From NCBI GenBank assembly GCA_036010965.1, contig DASCMO010000114.1, positions 23,491 through 87,490 of the forward strand: a stretch of DNA of 64,000 nucleotides, given 5' to 3'. The stretch's first letter is position 1. The number at the start of each line of letters is the position of its first letter. The notes beneath the pieces are model-generated. The model was not told where the DNA came from. It saw nothing but the letters and a program-made list of their open reading frames with translations, and did not search any database. Source of the DNA: GCA-2686265 sp036010965. GTDB taxonomy: Bacteria > Planctomycetota > UBA1135 > GCA-002686595. This document shows, one piece after another, positions 54,921 through 62,377 of the stretch. The translations under genes were made by a program, and so were the position numbers.

Positions 54921-56222
54921 CGCGAGATCGGCGGACTGGAAGCTGTTGACGCGCCCGAAGCCATACACGTCGTCCTCGCCGGGGTCACCGATGTCATCGC
55001 AGCCCTGGCGCAGGATGTCCTGGATCTCCGCCGGAGTCAGGGTCGGGCCGAGGGACCAGATCAGGCCCACCAGACCCGCGGTCAGCGGGCAGGCGAAGCT
55101 CGTCCCGGAGGCGGATCCGTAGCTCGAGTTGTTGCTGTCGGTCGTCGAGTAAACGCTGACGCCCGGCGCGAAGAGGTCCACGAAGGTGCCGTAGTTGGAG
55201 AAGCTCGCGCGGGTGTCGTTCGAGGCGGTGGCGCCGACGACGATGATGTTGTCGTCGCGGTTTCCATTGAGGTTGCTGCCATCGTTGCCCGCGGCCCAGA
55301 CCAGCCAGGCGCCGCGGTCGAGCAGGTACTGCCCCGTGACCTGCAGGCTGCTGGTGGTCACGCCCGAATAGCTGACGCTGGCGACCCGGTCGCCGACATC
55401 GGCGGCGGTGCGGGCGGCCAAGGTCAGGGCGTCGAGGGTCGAGCTCCCGCCGGAGCTGTTGGAGACGCGCATCATGCGGTGGCCTGTGTTCCAGCCCACG
55501 CCCGATACGCCCACGCCGTTATTGCCGTTGGCGGCGGCACAGCCCGTTGTCATCGTGCCGTGGCCGTTGACGTCGTTGATCTGGCCTCCGTTGCTCTCCC
55601 ATTGGTTGTCGACGCTGTTGAAGCCCTCCACGCGGTTGAGCTGCAGGTCCTGGTGCGTCGTGCGCACGCCCGTATCACAGACGGCGACGATCACGCTCGG
55701 ATCACCGGTGCCAACGGTCCAGGCGTCGCAGGACTGCATGATGTTCGCGTCGTGGTGCCATTGGTTCCCGAGGAGCGAGTCGCTCGAGCAGCCGATGGGG
55801 TAGACGATCCAGTTGGGTTCGACAAAGTGGAAGCAGTCGCTGGCGAGCAGTCGTGCCGCGACCTGGTTCTCGGTCGAGCCGGCCGGGACATGGAAGAGGT
55901 ACTCGTCGGTCTCGGGCACGTAGCGCACGAGTTCGTAGGCGCCGAGCAGGGCGACCGCGGTGTTGGCGCGAGCGCTGACTTCCTCGGCGGAGAGGTCGAG
56001 CGCGGCCGCCTGGGAAAACTGGACCGGGCGCGCGACGAGCACGCCACTGAACTCGAGCTTGCCGGGGACCTCGCTGTAGGGAGGCTTGCGGCTGGCCTCG
56101 ACGTCGATGTCGCCCGCCGCCTGGCTGGCGGCGGCGGCGGCGGGAGCGGCGAGGGCGAGGAGGGGCAGGAGCACGATGGGGAGGAAGCGCAGGATTGTCG
56201 CGCGCATGGGCTTCGATTGCAT
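53634..56222 (-). CDS. Secreted subtilisin-like (S8) protease with shared C-terminal modules
   Basis: 862 residues from ATG 56222 (ATG 56207 also possible). A signal peptide ('IVLLPLLALAAPAAAAAS') and a propeptide-like segment of about 110 residues come first. The S8 triad is present: Asp in 'VIVAVCDTGVRTTH', His in 'DVNGHGTMTTGCAA', Ser in 'ASGTSFACPLTAGLVG', with the oxyanion Asn in 'VWAAGNDGSNL'. After the catalytic domain come the intermediate, MAM-like and C-terminal modules, shared with the 51036 protein, ending 'VQIDFCP'. An extracellular endopeptidase, probably for nutrient protein or surface processing. Confidence 0.92.
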   Translation of the reverse strand: MQSKPMRATILRFLPIVLLPLLALAAPAAAAASQAAGDIDVEASRKPPYSEVPGKLEFSGVLVARPVQFSQAAALDLSAEEVSARANTAVALLGAYELVRYVPETDEYLFHVPAGSTENQVAARLLASDCFHFVEPNWIVYPIGCSSDSLLGNQWHHDANIMQSCDAWTVGTGDPSVIVAVCDTGVRTTHQDLQLNRVEGFNSVDNQWESNGGQINDVNGHGTMTTGCAAANGNNGVGVSGVGWNTGHRMMRVSNSSGGSSTLDALTLAARTAADVGDRVASVSYSGVTTSSLQVTGQYLLDRGAWLVWAAGNDGSNLNGNRDDNIIVVGATASNDTRASFSNYGTFVDLFAPGVSVYSTTDSNNSSYGSASGTSFACPLTAGLVGLIWSLGPTLTPAEIQDILRQGCDDIGDPGEDDVYGFGRVNSFQSADLATPPLFITFPAGIPDFVDPSGSTTLSVNTAPGLDSAVPGSGMLHIDIGGQPSQVSLIDTAPGEHEANFPAAACGAQLDWYVSFDLTGGGSATSPSGAPAETYASVAGIPTTIASDDIENDSGWTGGVGGDDATTGVWTRVDPIGTDAQPEDDHTDAPGVTCWVTGQGSNGGSNGENDVDGGSTTLLSPVYDMSSLTDPTVSYWRWYSNGSGASPNNDVFVIAVSGNGGASWTTVETVGPDGSDTSGGWNQHAFLVSDFVVPSAQVQLRFVASDLGSGSIVEAAVDDLEITDLGCDGCGASNYCISENNSSGAAGVISASGSFVVGDNDLHLFAFGVATSQPGLFYYGPNQVQFPFGNGFRCVGGAVVRLPVINSDFAGDASFDPDLTNLPPGGQIDPGSTWNFQYWFRDPVAGGANFDFTDAVQIDFCP

Positions 56223-56405
56223 GGGATGGGGTTGGCTCGTGGATGGGTGAGGGACGTCCGGGGCCTGCCCCGATTCTCACACATCGCGGGCCGGCCGCGT
56301 GAAGTGAGCGGTGCGAACTTACATCGGCCTTGCTTCGGCCGTCTGCGGGGCTTCCCGGACCGCCATTACCCGTCCGGCGCTGCGTCGCGGCTGCCCTCAG
56401 CCCAC

Positions 56406-58214
56406 CTAGTCGACGTAGCCGATGGCGCGCAAGTCGTCGAGGGTGCCGGCCTCGACCTCCCCCGCGCTCACGCCGTGGTAGGAGAGGTCGAAGCGCTCGC
56501 GGAGCGTCTCGAGGAAGGCCTCCGCAGTCCGGTGCTGCGCCGCCCCACCTGCTGTCCCACGCTCCAGCAGGCGCGTCTCACCGTCGGAGTCCCACAAGAA
56601 CTGCTGCGAGCGAGTCACGACTGTCTTCTTGGCCACGGCCGCGTGGAACGTCTCTGCGAACACCATCCGATCGGGATCGGTCGGCAGGGGGAAGACGCCG
56701 TCGATCAGCGCGCCGCTCGGCGTGACGCCCGCCAGGGAGAGCAGCATGGGATAGAAGTCCACCTGCGAGATCATCTCGTCGACCGTCCCGCGCTCGTCGG
56801 TTCCCCACAGGATGCACGGGATGTGGATCAGGCCTGCGTCGAGGTACGGCGGGTGCTCGACTCGGCCGCTCTCGCCCAGCAACTCGCCGTGGTCGGAGGT
56901 CACAAGGGCCACCAATCCGCGCTCGCCCGAGGCCGCGCGCAACTCCTCGAAGAAGGCGCCGATCAGCTCGTCCTGGTACATGCACTCGCCGTAGTAGAGG
57001 CAGGCGAGGTACTCCAACTCCTCGTCCGTGAAGAGCTTCTCGCCGCGATTGTGACGCGCGAGCCCTTCCTTCAGGTACGCGGCGCGCTCGACCCTGCTGC
57101 GGTCCATGAGCGCGGGATCGATGTCCTCGGCGCAATCGCTGACCCAGGGTTCGCGGCGGATGTAGGGGATGTGCGGCTCGTTGACGTTCACGAACAGGAA
57201 CGCGGGTCGGCCGCGGTCCCGGCTCTCCAGCCAGCGCAGGGCCAGGTCCATGATCTCGCGCGCCTGGGGAGGGCCTTGGCCGAGGAAGTGGTGCGCGATC
57301 CGTTCCAGCCAGGTGTCGGTCTTCGACTCGAGCTCGAGGGCCACCGCGCGATCGAAACCTCGTCCCCAGCCCTTCGACGGCAGGATGGCGGCCTTGCTGG
57401 CGACATAGAGCGTCTGGTATCCGGCCCGCGAGAGAGCCTCAGCCAGGGTTGGCTGGGGAGTGTCGAGCAGCACCTGGTGCGAGTGCGTGCCGTGGTTGGT
57501 GGCGTAGAGCCCGGTGAACATCGAACCGTGGGTGGGCAGGGTCCAGGAGCCGGTCGCGATGGCGTTGTTGTAGACCAGGCCCTCCCCCGCGATGCGGTCG
57601 AGGTTGGGCGTCGTCGAGCGACCGCTGCCGTAGTGGGAGATCGCGTCACGGCGCAAGGTGTCCATCACGAACAGCAGCACATTGGGGCGTGGGTCGTCCC
57701 GCGCGTCGCCGCCACCTCCGATGTCGATGAAGCTGGCCACGAGGGGAGCGCCGCCCACGAAGGCAACGAAAGCGAAGGCGGAGGCGCGGTTTCGCTCGCC
57801 GAGCAGGGCCTTGATGCCCTGCAGGAAGACCCACGCCCCCTCGGCGCTCACGCCTCCCACGATGAGCAGCGGCCAGTAGGCCGTCAGGTTGCGTCGTTCG
57901 CTCTCCCCCAGGCCGATGTCGAAGAGGTGGAAGGCTCCCAGTCCCATCAGCCCCAGGGCGGTCAGGGTGGCAGTCCAGCCTTCCAAGGTGCCGCGCGGGA
58001 CCTGGGGTGCCCCGCGATCGACCAGACACCAGGCCGCCGCCGCCGCGGCTCCGGCGGCGCCGCCGAGGACCAGTGCCGCCGCCAGGGAGGCCAGGACCGC
58101 CGAGGTGTCGAGCCAGTACAGGCCCGTGTCCCAGACCAGCTTGGCGGCGTCGAGGGCTGCCACGACGCTGCCCGCCGCCAGTCCTCCCAGGAAACCGAAC
58201 TTGATCCTCTGCAT
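56406..58214 (-). CDS. Membrane-anchored sulfatase-fold hydrolase
   Basis: 602 residues from the ATG at 58214. The first 180 residues contain several transmembrane helices. The catalytic domain has the metal site 'VLLFVMDTLRRDAISHYG', the nucleophile region 'GSWTLPTHGSMFTGLYA' and the distal metal site 'LVTSDHGELLGESGRVEHPP'. The usual sulfatase C/S-x-P-x-R is T-L-P-T-H, so formylglycine cannot form. A phosphodiester, phosphonate or phosphoethanolamine substrate is more likely. The C-terminus 'DDLRAIGYVD' matches the common 'LRALGYV' end of planctomycete and bacterial sulfatase-like proteins. Confidence 0.85.
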   Translation of the reverse strand: MQRIKFGFLGGLAAGSVVAALDAAKLVWDTGLYWLDTSAVLASLAAALVLGGAAGAAAAAAWCLVDRGAPQVPRGTLEGWTATLTALGLMGLGAFHLFDIGLGESERRNLTAYWPLLIVGGVSAEGAWVFLQGIKALLGERNRASAFAFVAFVGGAPLVASFIDIGGGGDARDDPRPNVLLFVMDTLRRDAISHYGSGRSTTPNLDRIAGEGLVYNNAIATGSWTLPTHGSMFTGLYATNHGTHSHQVLLDTPQPTLAEALSRAGYQTLYVASKAAILPSKGWGRGFDRAVALELESKTDTWLERIAHHFLGQGPPQAREIMDLALRWLESRDRGRPAFLFVNVNEPHIPYIRREPWVSDCAEDIDPALMDRSRVERAAYLKEGLARHNRGEKLFTDEELEYLACLYYGECMYQDELIGAFFEELRAASGERGLVALVTSDHGELLGESGRVEHPPYLDAGLIHIPCILWGTDERGTVDEMISQVDFYPMLLSLAGVTPSGALIDGVFPLPTDPDRMVFAETFHAAVAKKTVVTRSQQFLWDSDGETRLLERGTAGGAAQHRTAEAFLETLRERFDLSYHGVSAGEVEAGTLDDLRAIGYVD

Positions 58215-58341
58215 GTCGTTCCCCGGGAGCGTCCGGAGTGGCGCGATGGTAGGGGCGAGCCCATGGCGGGTCAACGCGAGCGATGGTGGTAGGAGTCCAC
58301 GCTGTCTCCTCCTCTGGCGAGGTGAGCGGGGCCCTGGCTGA

Positions 58342-58452
58342 CGCGGCGCGCCGGGCGAGACGCGCTACTACCAGGCCTGGTACGCCGATCCTTCCGGGTC
58401 TCCTTGCGGTCAGGCGTTCAACCTCTCGAACGCCGTGCGCGTGGACTACTGA
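58342..58452 (+). pseudogene. Decayed 3' remnant carrying the shared C-terminal module
   Basis: In frame from 58342 to a TGA at 58450-58452, the translation contains 'ETRYYQAWYADPSGSPCG', then 'QAFNLSNAVRVDY'. This is the last 30 residues of the secreted-protein module ('W.FQAWYRDP...FNLSDA..V'). The frame is closed upstream by a TGA at 58339-58341 and no start or signal sequence belongs to it. It is most likely the tail of a deleted or degraded family member. Confidence 0.65.
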
Positions 58453-58507
58453 GTTGACGGAGGGTGAGGGCGCCGTAGACCACGCGCCGTCCCCTGCATC
58501 CCGCGCC

Positions 58508-59485
58508 TCAGAAGCTGATACGTTTGCCCAGGCCGAGCAGCCGCGCCTGCGCCAGCACCGCACCGCCAGCCGCGACATCCTGAACAGCGAGGCCGACGGA
58601 CTTGAACCAGGTCACTTCCTGGTCGTCCCTACGCCCCGGCACCTCGCCGCGGACCACGTCCCCCAGGAGCACCCAATCCGCGGGGTCGGTCAGGCCCTGG
58701 GCCGTGGCCTGGATCAGCTCCCCCGCCTCCTCGAGCGCGGCCTGCCTGTCATCGACGACGACGCGCGCGCACCCCGCGAGGGCGGGATCGACCTCGACCA
58801 TCTGGGGTTGAAAGCTGCCGACCGAGGTCAGGTGCGCGCCGCGCTGGAGCATGTCGGCGCTGAACAAGGGCTCGGTGGCCGGGGTCGCGCTGCAGACGAG
58901 CTGTGCACCGTCGAGGGCGGCCGCCACCGTCGCCGCGACCTCGATGCGCGCGTTCAGTTCAGGCTGGAGGCTCTCGGCCAGGGCTCGCGCGCTCTGACCA
59001 TCCCGCGACCAGACCCGCACCACTTCGAGCGGTCGCACGGTGTCCATGGCCATCAACTGCGTGCGAGCCTGCGCTCCCGCTCCGAGCATCGCCGCGACGC
59101 GTGCCTCTGGATGGGACAGCCACTTCGCTGCCACACCGCCCGCGGCCCCTGTGCGCCACGCGGTCAGGAAGGTGCCGTCGATCAGCGCGCTCGGAGCTCC
59201 GGTCTGCTCGTCGAGGAGCACGACGAGGCCGGAGGTCGCCGCGAGACCGCGGTCGGGGTTGCCCGGGAAGAAGGAGACGATCTTGGTGGCCAGCCCGGCT
59301 CCTGGCAGGTAGCCGGGCATGACCAGAGACGTCCCTCCGACCGGCGCCACGGAGAGCTGGGAGCGCTGTGGTGTTACACCCTGGCCCAGCGCCTGGGCCA
59401 CGAAGGCGACCTCGGCCGCCTCGATCGCCTTGGGCATGGGGAGAGCCGTACGTACATCGTCCGCCGAGAGGGTCAGGAGTTCCAC
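58508..59485 (-). CDS. Ornithine cyclodeaminase/mu-crystallin family, likely delta1-pyrroline-2-carboxylate reductase
   Basis: 325 residues from a GTG at 59485 ('VELLTLSADDVRTALPM'). OCD/CRYM family motifs are 'VMPGYLPGAGLATKIVSFFP', 'IDGTFLTAWRTGAAGGVAAK', the NAD(P) loop 'AAMLGAGAQARTQLMAM', 'ADMLQRGAHLTSVGSFQPQM' and 'LLGDVVRGEVPGRRDDQEVT'. It faces an enolase-superfamily gene across 90 nt. The same two families together degrade cis-3-hydroxy-L-proline. In that route this enzyme reduces delta1-pyrroline-2-carboxylate to L-proline. The family assignment is firm, the substrate inferred. Confidence 0.85.
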   Translation of the reverse strand: MELLTLSADDVRTALPMPKAIEAAEVAFVAQALGQGVTPQRSQLSVAPVGGTSLVMPGYLPGAGLATKIVSFFPGNPDRGLAATSGLVVLLDEQTGAPSALIDGTFLTAWRTGAAGGVAAKWLSHPEARVAAMLGAGAQARTQLMAMDTVRPLEVVRVWSRDGQSARALAESLQPELNARIEVAATVAAALDGAQLVCSATPATEPLFSADMLQRGAHLTSVGSFQPQMVEVDPALAGCARVVVDDRQAALEEAGELIQATAQGLTDPADWVLLGDVVRGEVPGRRDDQEVTWFKSVGLAVQDVAAGGAVLAQARLLGLGKRISF

Positions 59486-59575
59486 GGCCTCATTGTGACC
59501 TGATGTCAGGCAGGGATGCACTGCATGGGCTTTCGAAACCACCCCAGGCTGCGTAGCCTGACGCGCCGTACACCC

Positions 59576-60697
59576 ATGACCGAGGCCAAAATGGACATCC
59601 AACGCATCACAGCCTGGCAGCTCGACCTGCCCCTCCACGAGGGCAGTTACAAGTGGTCTGGAGGCAAGTCGGTCGAGGTGTTCGACAGCACCGTCGTCCG
59701 GGTCGAGACAGCTGGCGGCAATGTCGGTTGGGGCGAGGTTTGCCCCCTCGGCCCGGCCTACTTGCCCTCGTACGCCGCCGGGGCCCGAGCGGGGCTCGCG
59801 GAGCTGGCGCCGGACCTGCTCGGCGAACCGGCGACCGAACTCACTCGTCTGAACCGTCGCATGGACGCCCTCCTCAAGGGGCACCCCTACGCGAAGTCCG
59901 CCATCGACATGGCCTGTTGGGACGTGCTCGGCAAGGTCGCGGGACTTCCCTGCTGTGACCTTCTGGGTGGACGCTACGGCGAGAGCGTGGCCCTGTACCG
60001 CGCGATCTCCCAGGATGCTCCGGAGGTCATGGCTGAACGGGTTGCCGGCTATCGGGCCGAAGGCTACCGGCGCTTTCAGCTGAAGGTCGGTGGCGATCCC
60101 GACGTCGACATCGCCCGCATCCGCGCCGCCGCTCTGGTGCTCGAGACCGGCGACAAGCTGATCGCCGATGCGAACACCGGCTGGCTGATGCACGAGGCCG
60201 CGCGGGTCGTCCGTGCCGTGCGAGACGTGGACGTCTACATCGAGCAGCCCTGCGAGACCTACGAGCAGTGTCTCGCAATCCGACGCCGCACCGACCACCC
60301 CTTCGTCCTCGACGAATCGATCGACGGCCTCACCCCGCTCCTGCGAGGGCACGCGGACCTGGCCATGGACGTGGTGAACATCAAGATCTCCAAGTTCGGT
60401 GGGCTGACCCGGGCGCGGCAGGCGCGCGACCTGTGCGTCGAGCTCGGCCTGGGCATGACCATCGAGGATTCCTGGGGAGGGGACGTGATCACAGCCGCGA
60501 TCAGCCACCTCGCCCACTCGACCCCCGAGGACTTCCGCTTCACCGCGACCGACTTCAACAGTTACGTCACCCGCGACTTCGCGGACGGCGCACCGCAGCG
60601 TGAGGGCGGCTGCATGTCTGCCTCAACCGCCCCGGGCCTGGGGGTCGAGGTCCGGGAGGATGAGCTCGGCGCACCCTTCCTGGACGTCGCCCGATGA
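59576..60697 (+). CDS. Enolase-superfamily dehydratase, likely cis-3-hydroxy-L-proline dehydratase
   Basis: 373 residues from ATG 59576 (ATG 59591 is an alternative). Mandelate racemase/muconate lactonizing domains: N-terminal cap 'ITAWQLDLPLHEGSYKWSGG', then the barrel with 'YRRFQLKVGGDPDVD', metal Asp in 'LIADANTGW', metal Glu in 'YIEQPCETYEQC', metal Asp/Glu in 'FVLDESIDG', the base Lys in 'VVNIKISKFGGLTRARQ', and 'MTIEDSWGGDVITAA'. This set resembles known cis-3-hydroxy-L-proline dehydratases. The divergent OCD-family reductase supports that reading. Other MLE-type substrates remain possible. Confidence 0.85.
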   Translation: MTEAKMDIQRITAWQLDLPLHEGSYKWSGGKSVEVFDSTVVRVETAGGNVGWGEVCPLGPAYLPSYAAGARAGLAELAPDLLGEPATELTRLNRRMDALLKGHPYAKSAIDMACWDVLGKVAGLPCCDLLGGRYGESVALYRAISQDAPEVMAERVAGYRAEGYRRFQLKVGGDPDVDIARIRAAALVLETGDKLIADANTGWLMHEAARVVRAVRDVDVYIEQPCETYEQCLAIRRRTDHPFVLDESIDGLTPLLRGHADLAMDVVNIKISKFGGLTRARQARDLCVELGLGMTIEDSWGGDVITAAISHLAHSTPEDFRFTATDFNSYVTRDFADGAPQREGGCMSASTAPGLGVEVREDELGAPFLDVAR

Positions 60698-60800
60698 GCA
60701 TCCCCCTGGGGCTGGCCGCGTGTGTCGGGCCCCGCAACCCTTCCACGGCGCGGTCCTTACCCACAGCCCCGGGATCGCGCACGCGGGCGGGATCGCTCTC

Positions 60801-62309
60801 GTGACCGAAGCGGTGCAGGAGACCGGCGCGGGCGGCGCCGCACGGCTCGTCGGCACGGTGATCGCGCTGGCTCTGGCGGGCTGCGGCGGGGGTGAGGCGC
60901 AGGTCAACGTGCTGCTCGTGACCCTCGACACGACGCGCGCGGATCGGCTCGGGTGCTACGGGAACGAGCGCGTCGACACCCAGAACCTCGACGCCCTCGC
61001 GCGCGAGGGCGTGCGCTTCGAGCAGGCGTTCAGCCCGGTGCCGTCCACCCTGCCCTCGCACTGCTCGATCATGACCGGCGCCTCGCCAGCCCGACACGGC
61101 GTCCACGACAACGGGATCTACCGCCTGGACGAGAGCTTCACGACCCTCGCCGAGCGCCTGACTGAAAAGGGTTATCGCACCGGAGCCTTCGTCGCGGCCT
61201 TCGTGCTCGACCGGCAGTTCGGACTCGACCAGGGATTCGCAACCTACGACGACGAGATGTCCGCGCCGCTGGTCGCGCGCGACCTCGCAGCCCTGCGGGA
61301 GACCGAAGCGCTGACCGACGAGCAGAAGAAATGGTTCGCCCAGCAGGCCTCGCCTTACCAGCGGCGGGCGGAGGCGGTCACGAACGCGGCGCTCGGGTGG
61401 CTGGCGGAAGGGGATGACGAGCCGTTCTTTCTGTGGGTACACGCCTTCGACGCCCACGCGAGCTACCAGGCGCCGAGCCCCTTCGACACGGTCTACGACC
61501 CCGACTACGACGGGCCGCTCGCCGGTGACCTGGGGAGTTTCTACCGTGCCGCCGAGGAGCGCGGCTGGACGCCGGGTTCGGCACCCGCGCGGGAGATCGA
61601 GCACATGATCGCCCGCTACGACGGCGAACTGGCCTACCTCGACAGCATGCTCGGGCGTCTGTTCGCCGCCCTGGAGGGCGACGGACGCTGGGACGAGACC
61701 CTGGTGGTGGTGGTCGGCGACCACGGCGAGGGTTTTGGCGAGCACGGGCAGTTGTGGGAGCACAACGCCGAGATCTTTGACGAGGTGATGCGCGTGCCGC
61801 TGATCGTCAAGCGCCCCGGCGGCCGCTCGGCGGGGAGCGTCGTCGATGCACTGGTGCGCACGACCGACCTCGCGCCGACCATCCTGGCGGCCGCCGACGC
61901 TCCGGGCTGGGCGGAGCTCGAAGGCGCGCCCCTGTTCGACGGCGAGGAGCTCACCCCGGGCCCGCCGCGACAGATCCTGCTGCAGGCCCTGCGCGAGCGC
62001 CAGGCCTGGGAAGCGCCCCACTCGTGGCTCGGCTTGCGTGGCGCCGAGGAGAAGCTCGTGCTGCTCTGCGACCTGAGCGGTGCGGTCATCCAGACTGCCT
62101 TCTTCGACCTGGCGAGCGATCCCGGCGAGCAGAGGGCCGGCGTGGCCCACGATGACGCCGCGCGCGCCGCCGATTGGACCGCCCGGGCCCTGCGGTTGTA
62201 CGCCGAGCGTCGGGACGCGGCCGGCGGCCGGGGCTGGCGCGGCATGGACGCGCTGACGAGCGAGGCCCTGCACGATCTGGGCTACACGGGCGGCGCGGAC
62301 GAGGAGTAG
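60801..62309 (+). CDS. Sulfatase-fold lipoprotein
   Basis: 502 residues from the GTG at 60801, chosen because it places a lipoprotein signal near the N-terminus ('TVIALALAGCGGG', lipobox LAGC). Upstream in-frame starts would overlap the dehydratase gene. Metal site 'VLLVTLDTTRADRLGCYG', nucleophile region 'VPSTLPSHCSIMTGASPARH', distal site 'VVVGDHGEGFGEHGQLWEH'. As in the 56406 protein, the sulfatase C-x-P-x-R is replaced (T-L-P-S-H), so a non-sulfatase hydrolase is likely. It ends 'LHDLGYTGGADEE', the usual family end. Anchored in the envelope by a lipid. Confidence 0.86.
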   Translation: MTEAVQETGAGGAARLVGTVIALALAGCGGGEAQVNVLLVTLDTTRADRLGCYGNERVDTQNLDALAREGVRFEQAFSPVPSTLPSHCSIMTGASPARHGVHDNGIYRLDESFTTLAERLTEKGYRTGAFVAAFVLDRQFGLDQGFATYDDEMSAPLVARDLAALRETEALTDEQKKWFAQQASPYQRRAEAVTNAALGWLAEGDDEPFFLWVHAFDAHASYQAPSPFDTVYDPDYDGPLAGDLGSFYRAAEERGWTPGSAPAREIEHMIARYDGELAYLDSMLGRLFAALEGDGRWDETLVVVVGDHGEGFGEHGQLWEHNAEIFDEVMRVPLIVKRPGGRSAGSVVDALVRTTDLAPTILAAADAPGWAELEGAPLFDGEELTPGPPRQILLQALRERQAWEAPHSWLGLRGAEEKLVLLCDLSGAVIQTAFFDLASDPGEQRAGVAHDDAARAADWTARALRLYAERRDAAGGRGWRGMDALTSEALHDLGYTGGADEE

Positions 62310-62377
62310 GGTGGCGGCCGTCCGCGGGCCGGCGAACCCCGCGCATCGGCGGCGGTGCGCGCCTTCAGTTCGGCGCT

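Noticed and set aside
53034..58292. A 1752-codon open frame on the plus strand
   Set aside because: It lies antisense to a secreted protein, a subtilisin and a sulfatase-fold gene, all with clear family motifs. The high-GC codon bias of those genes keeps the opposite frame open, and its translation has no recognisable domain.
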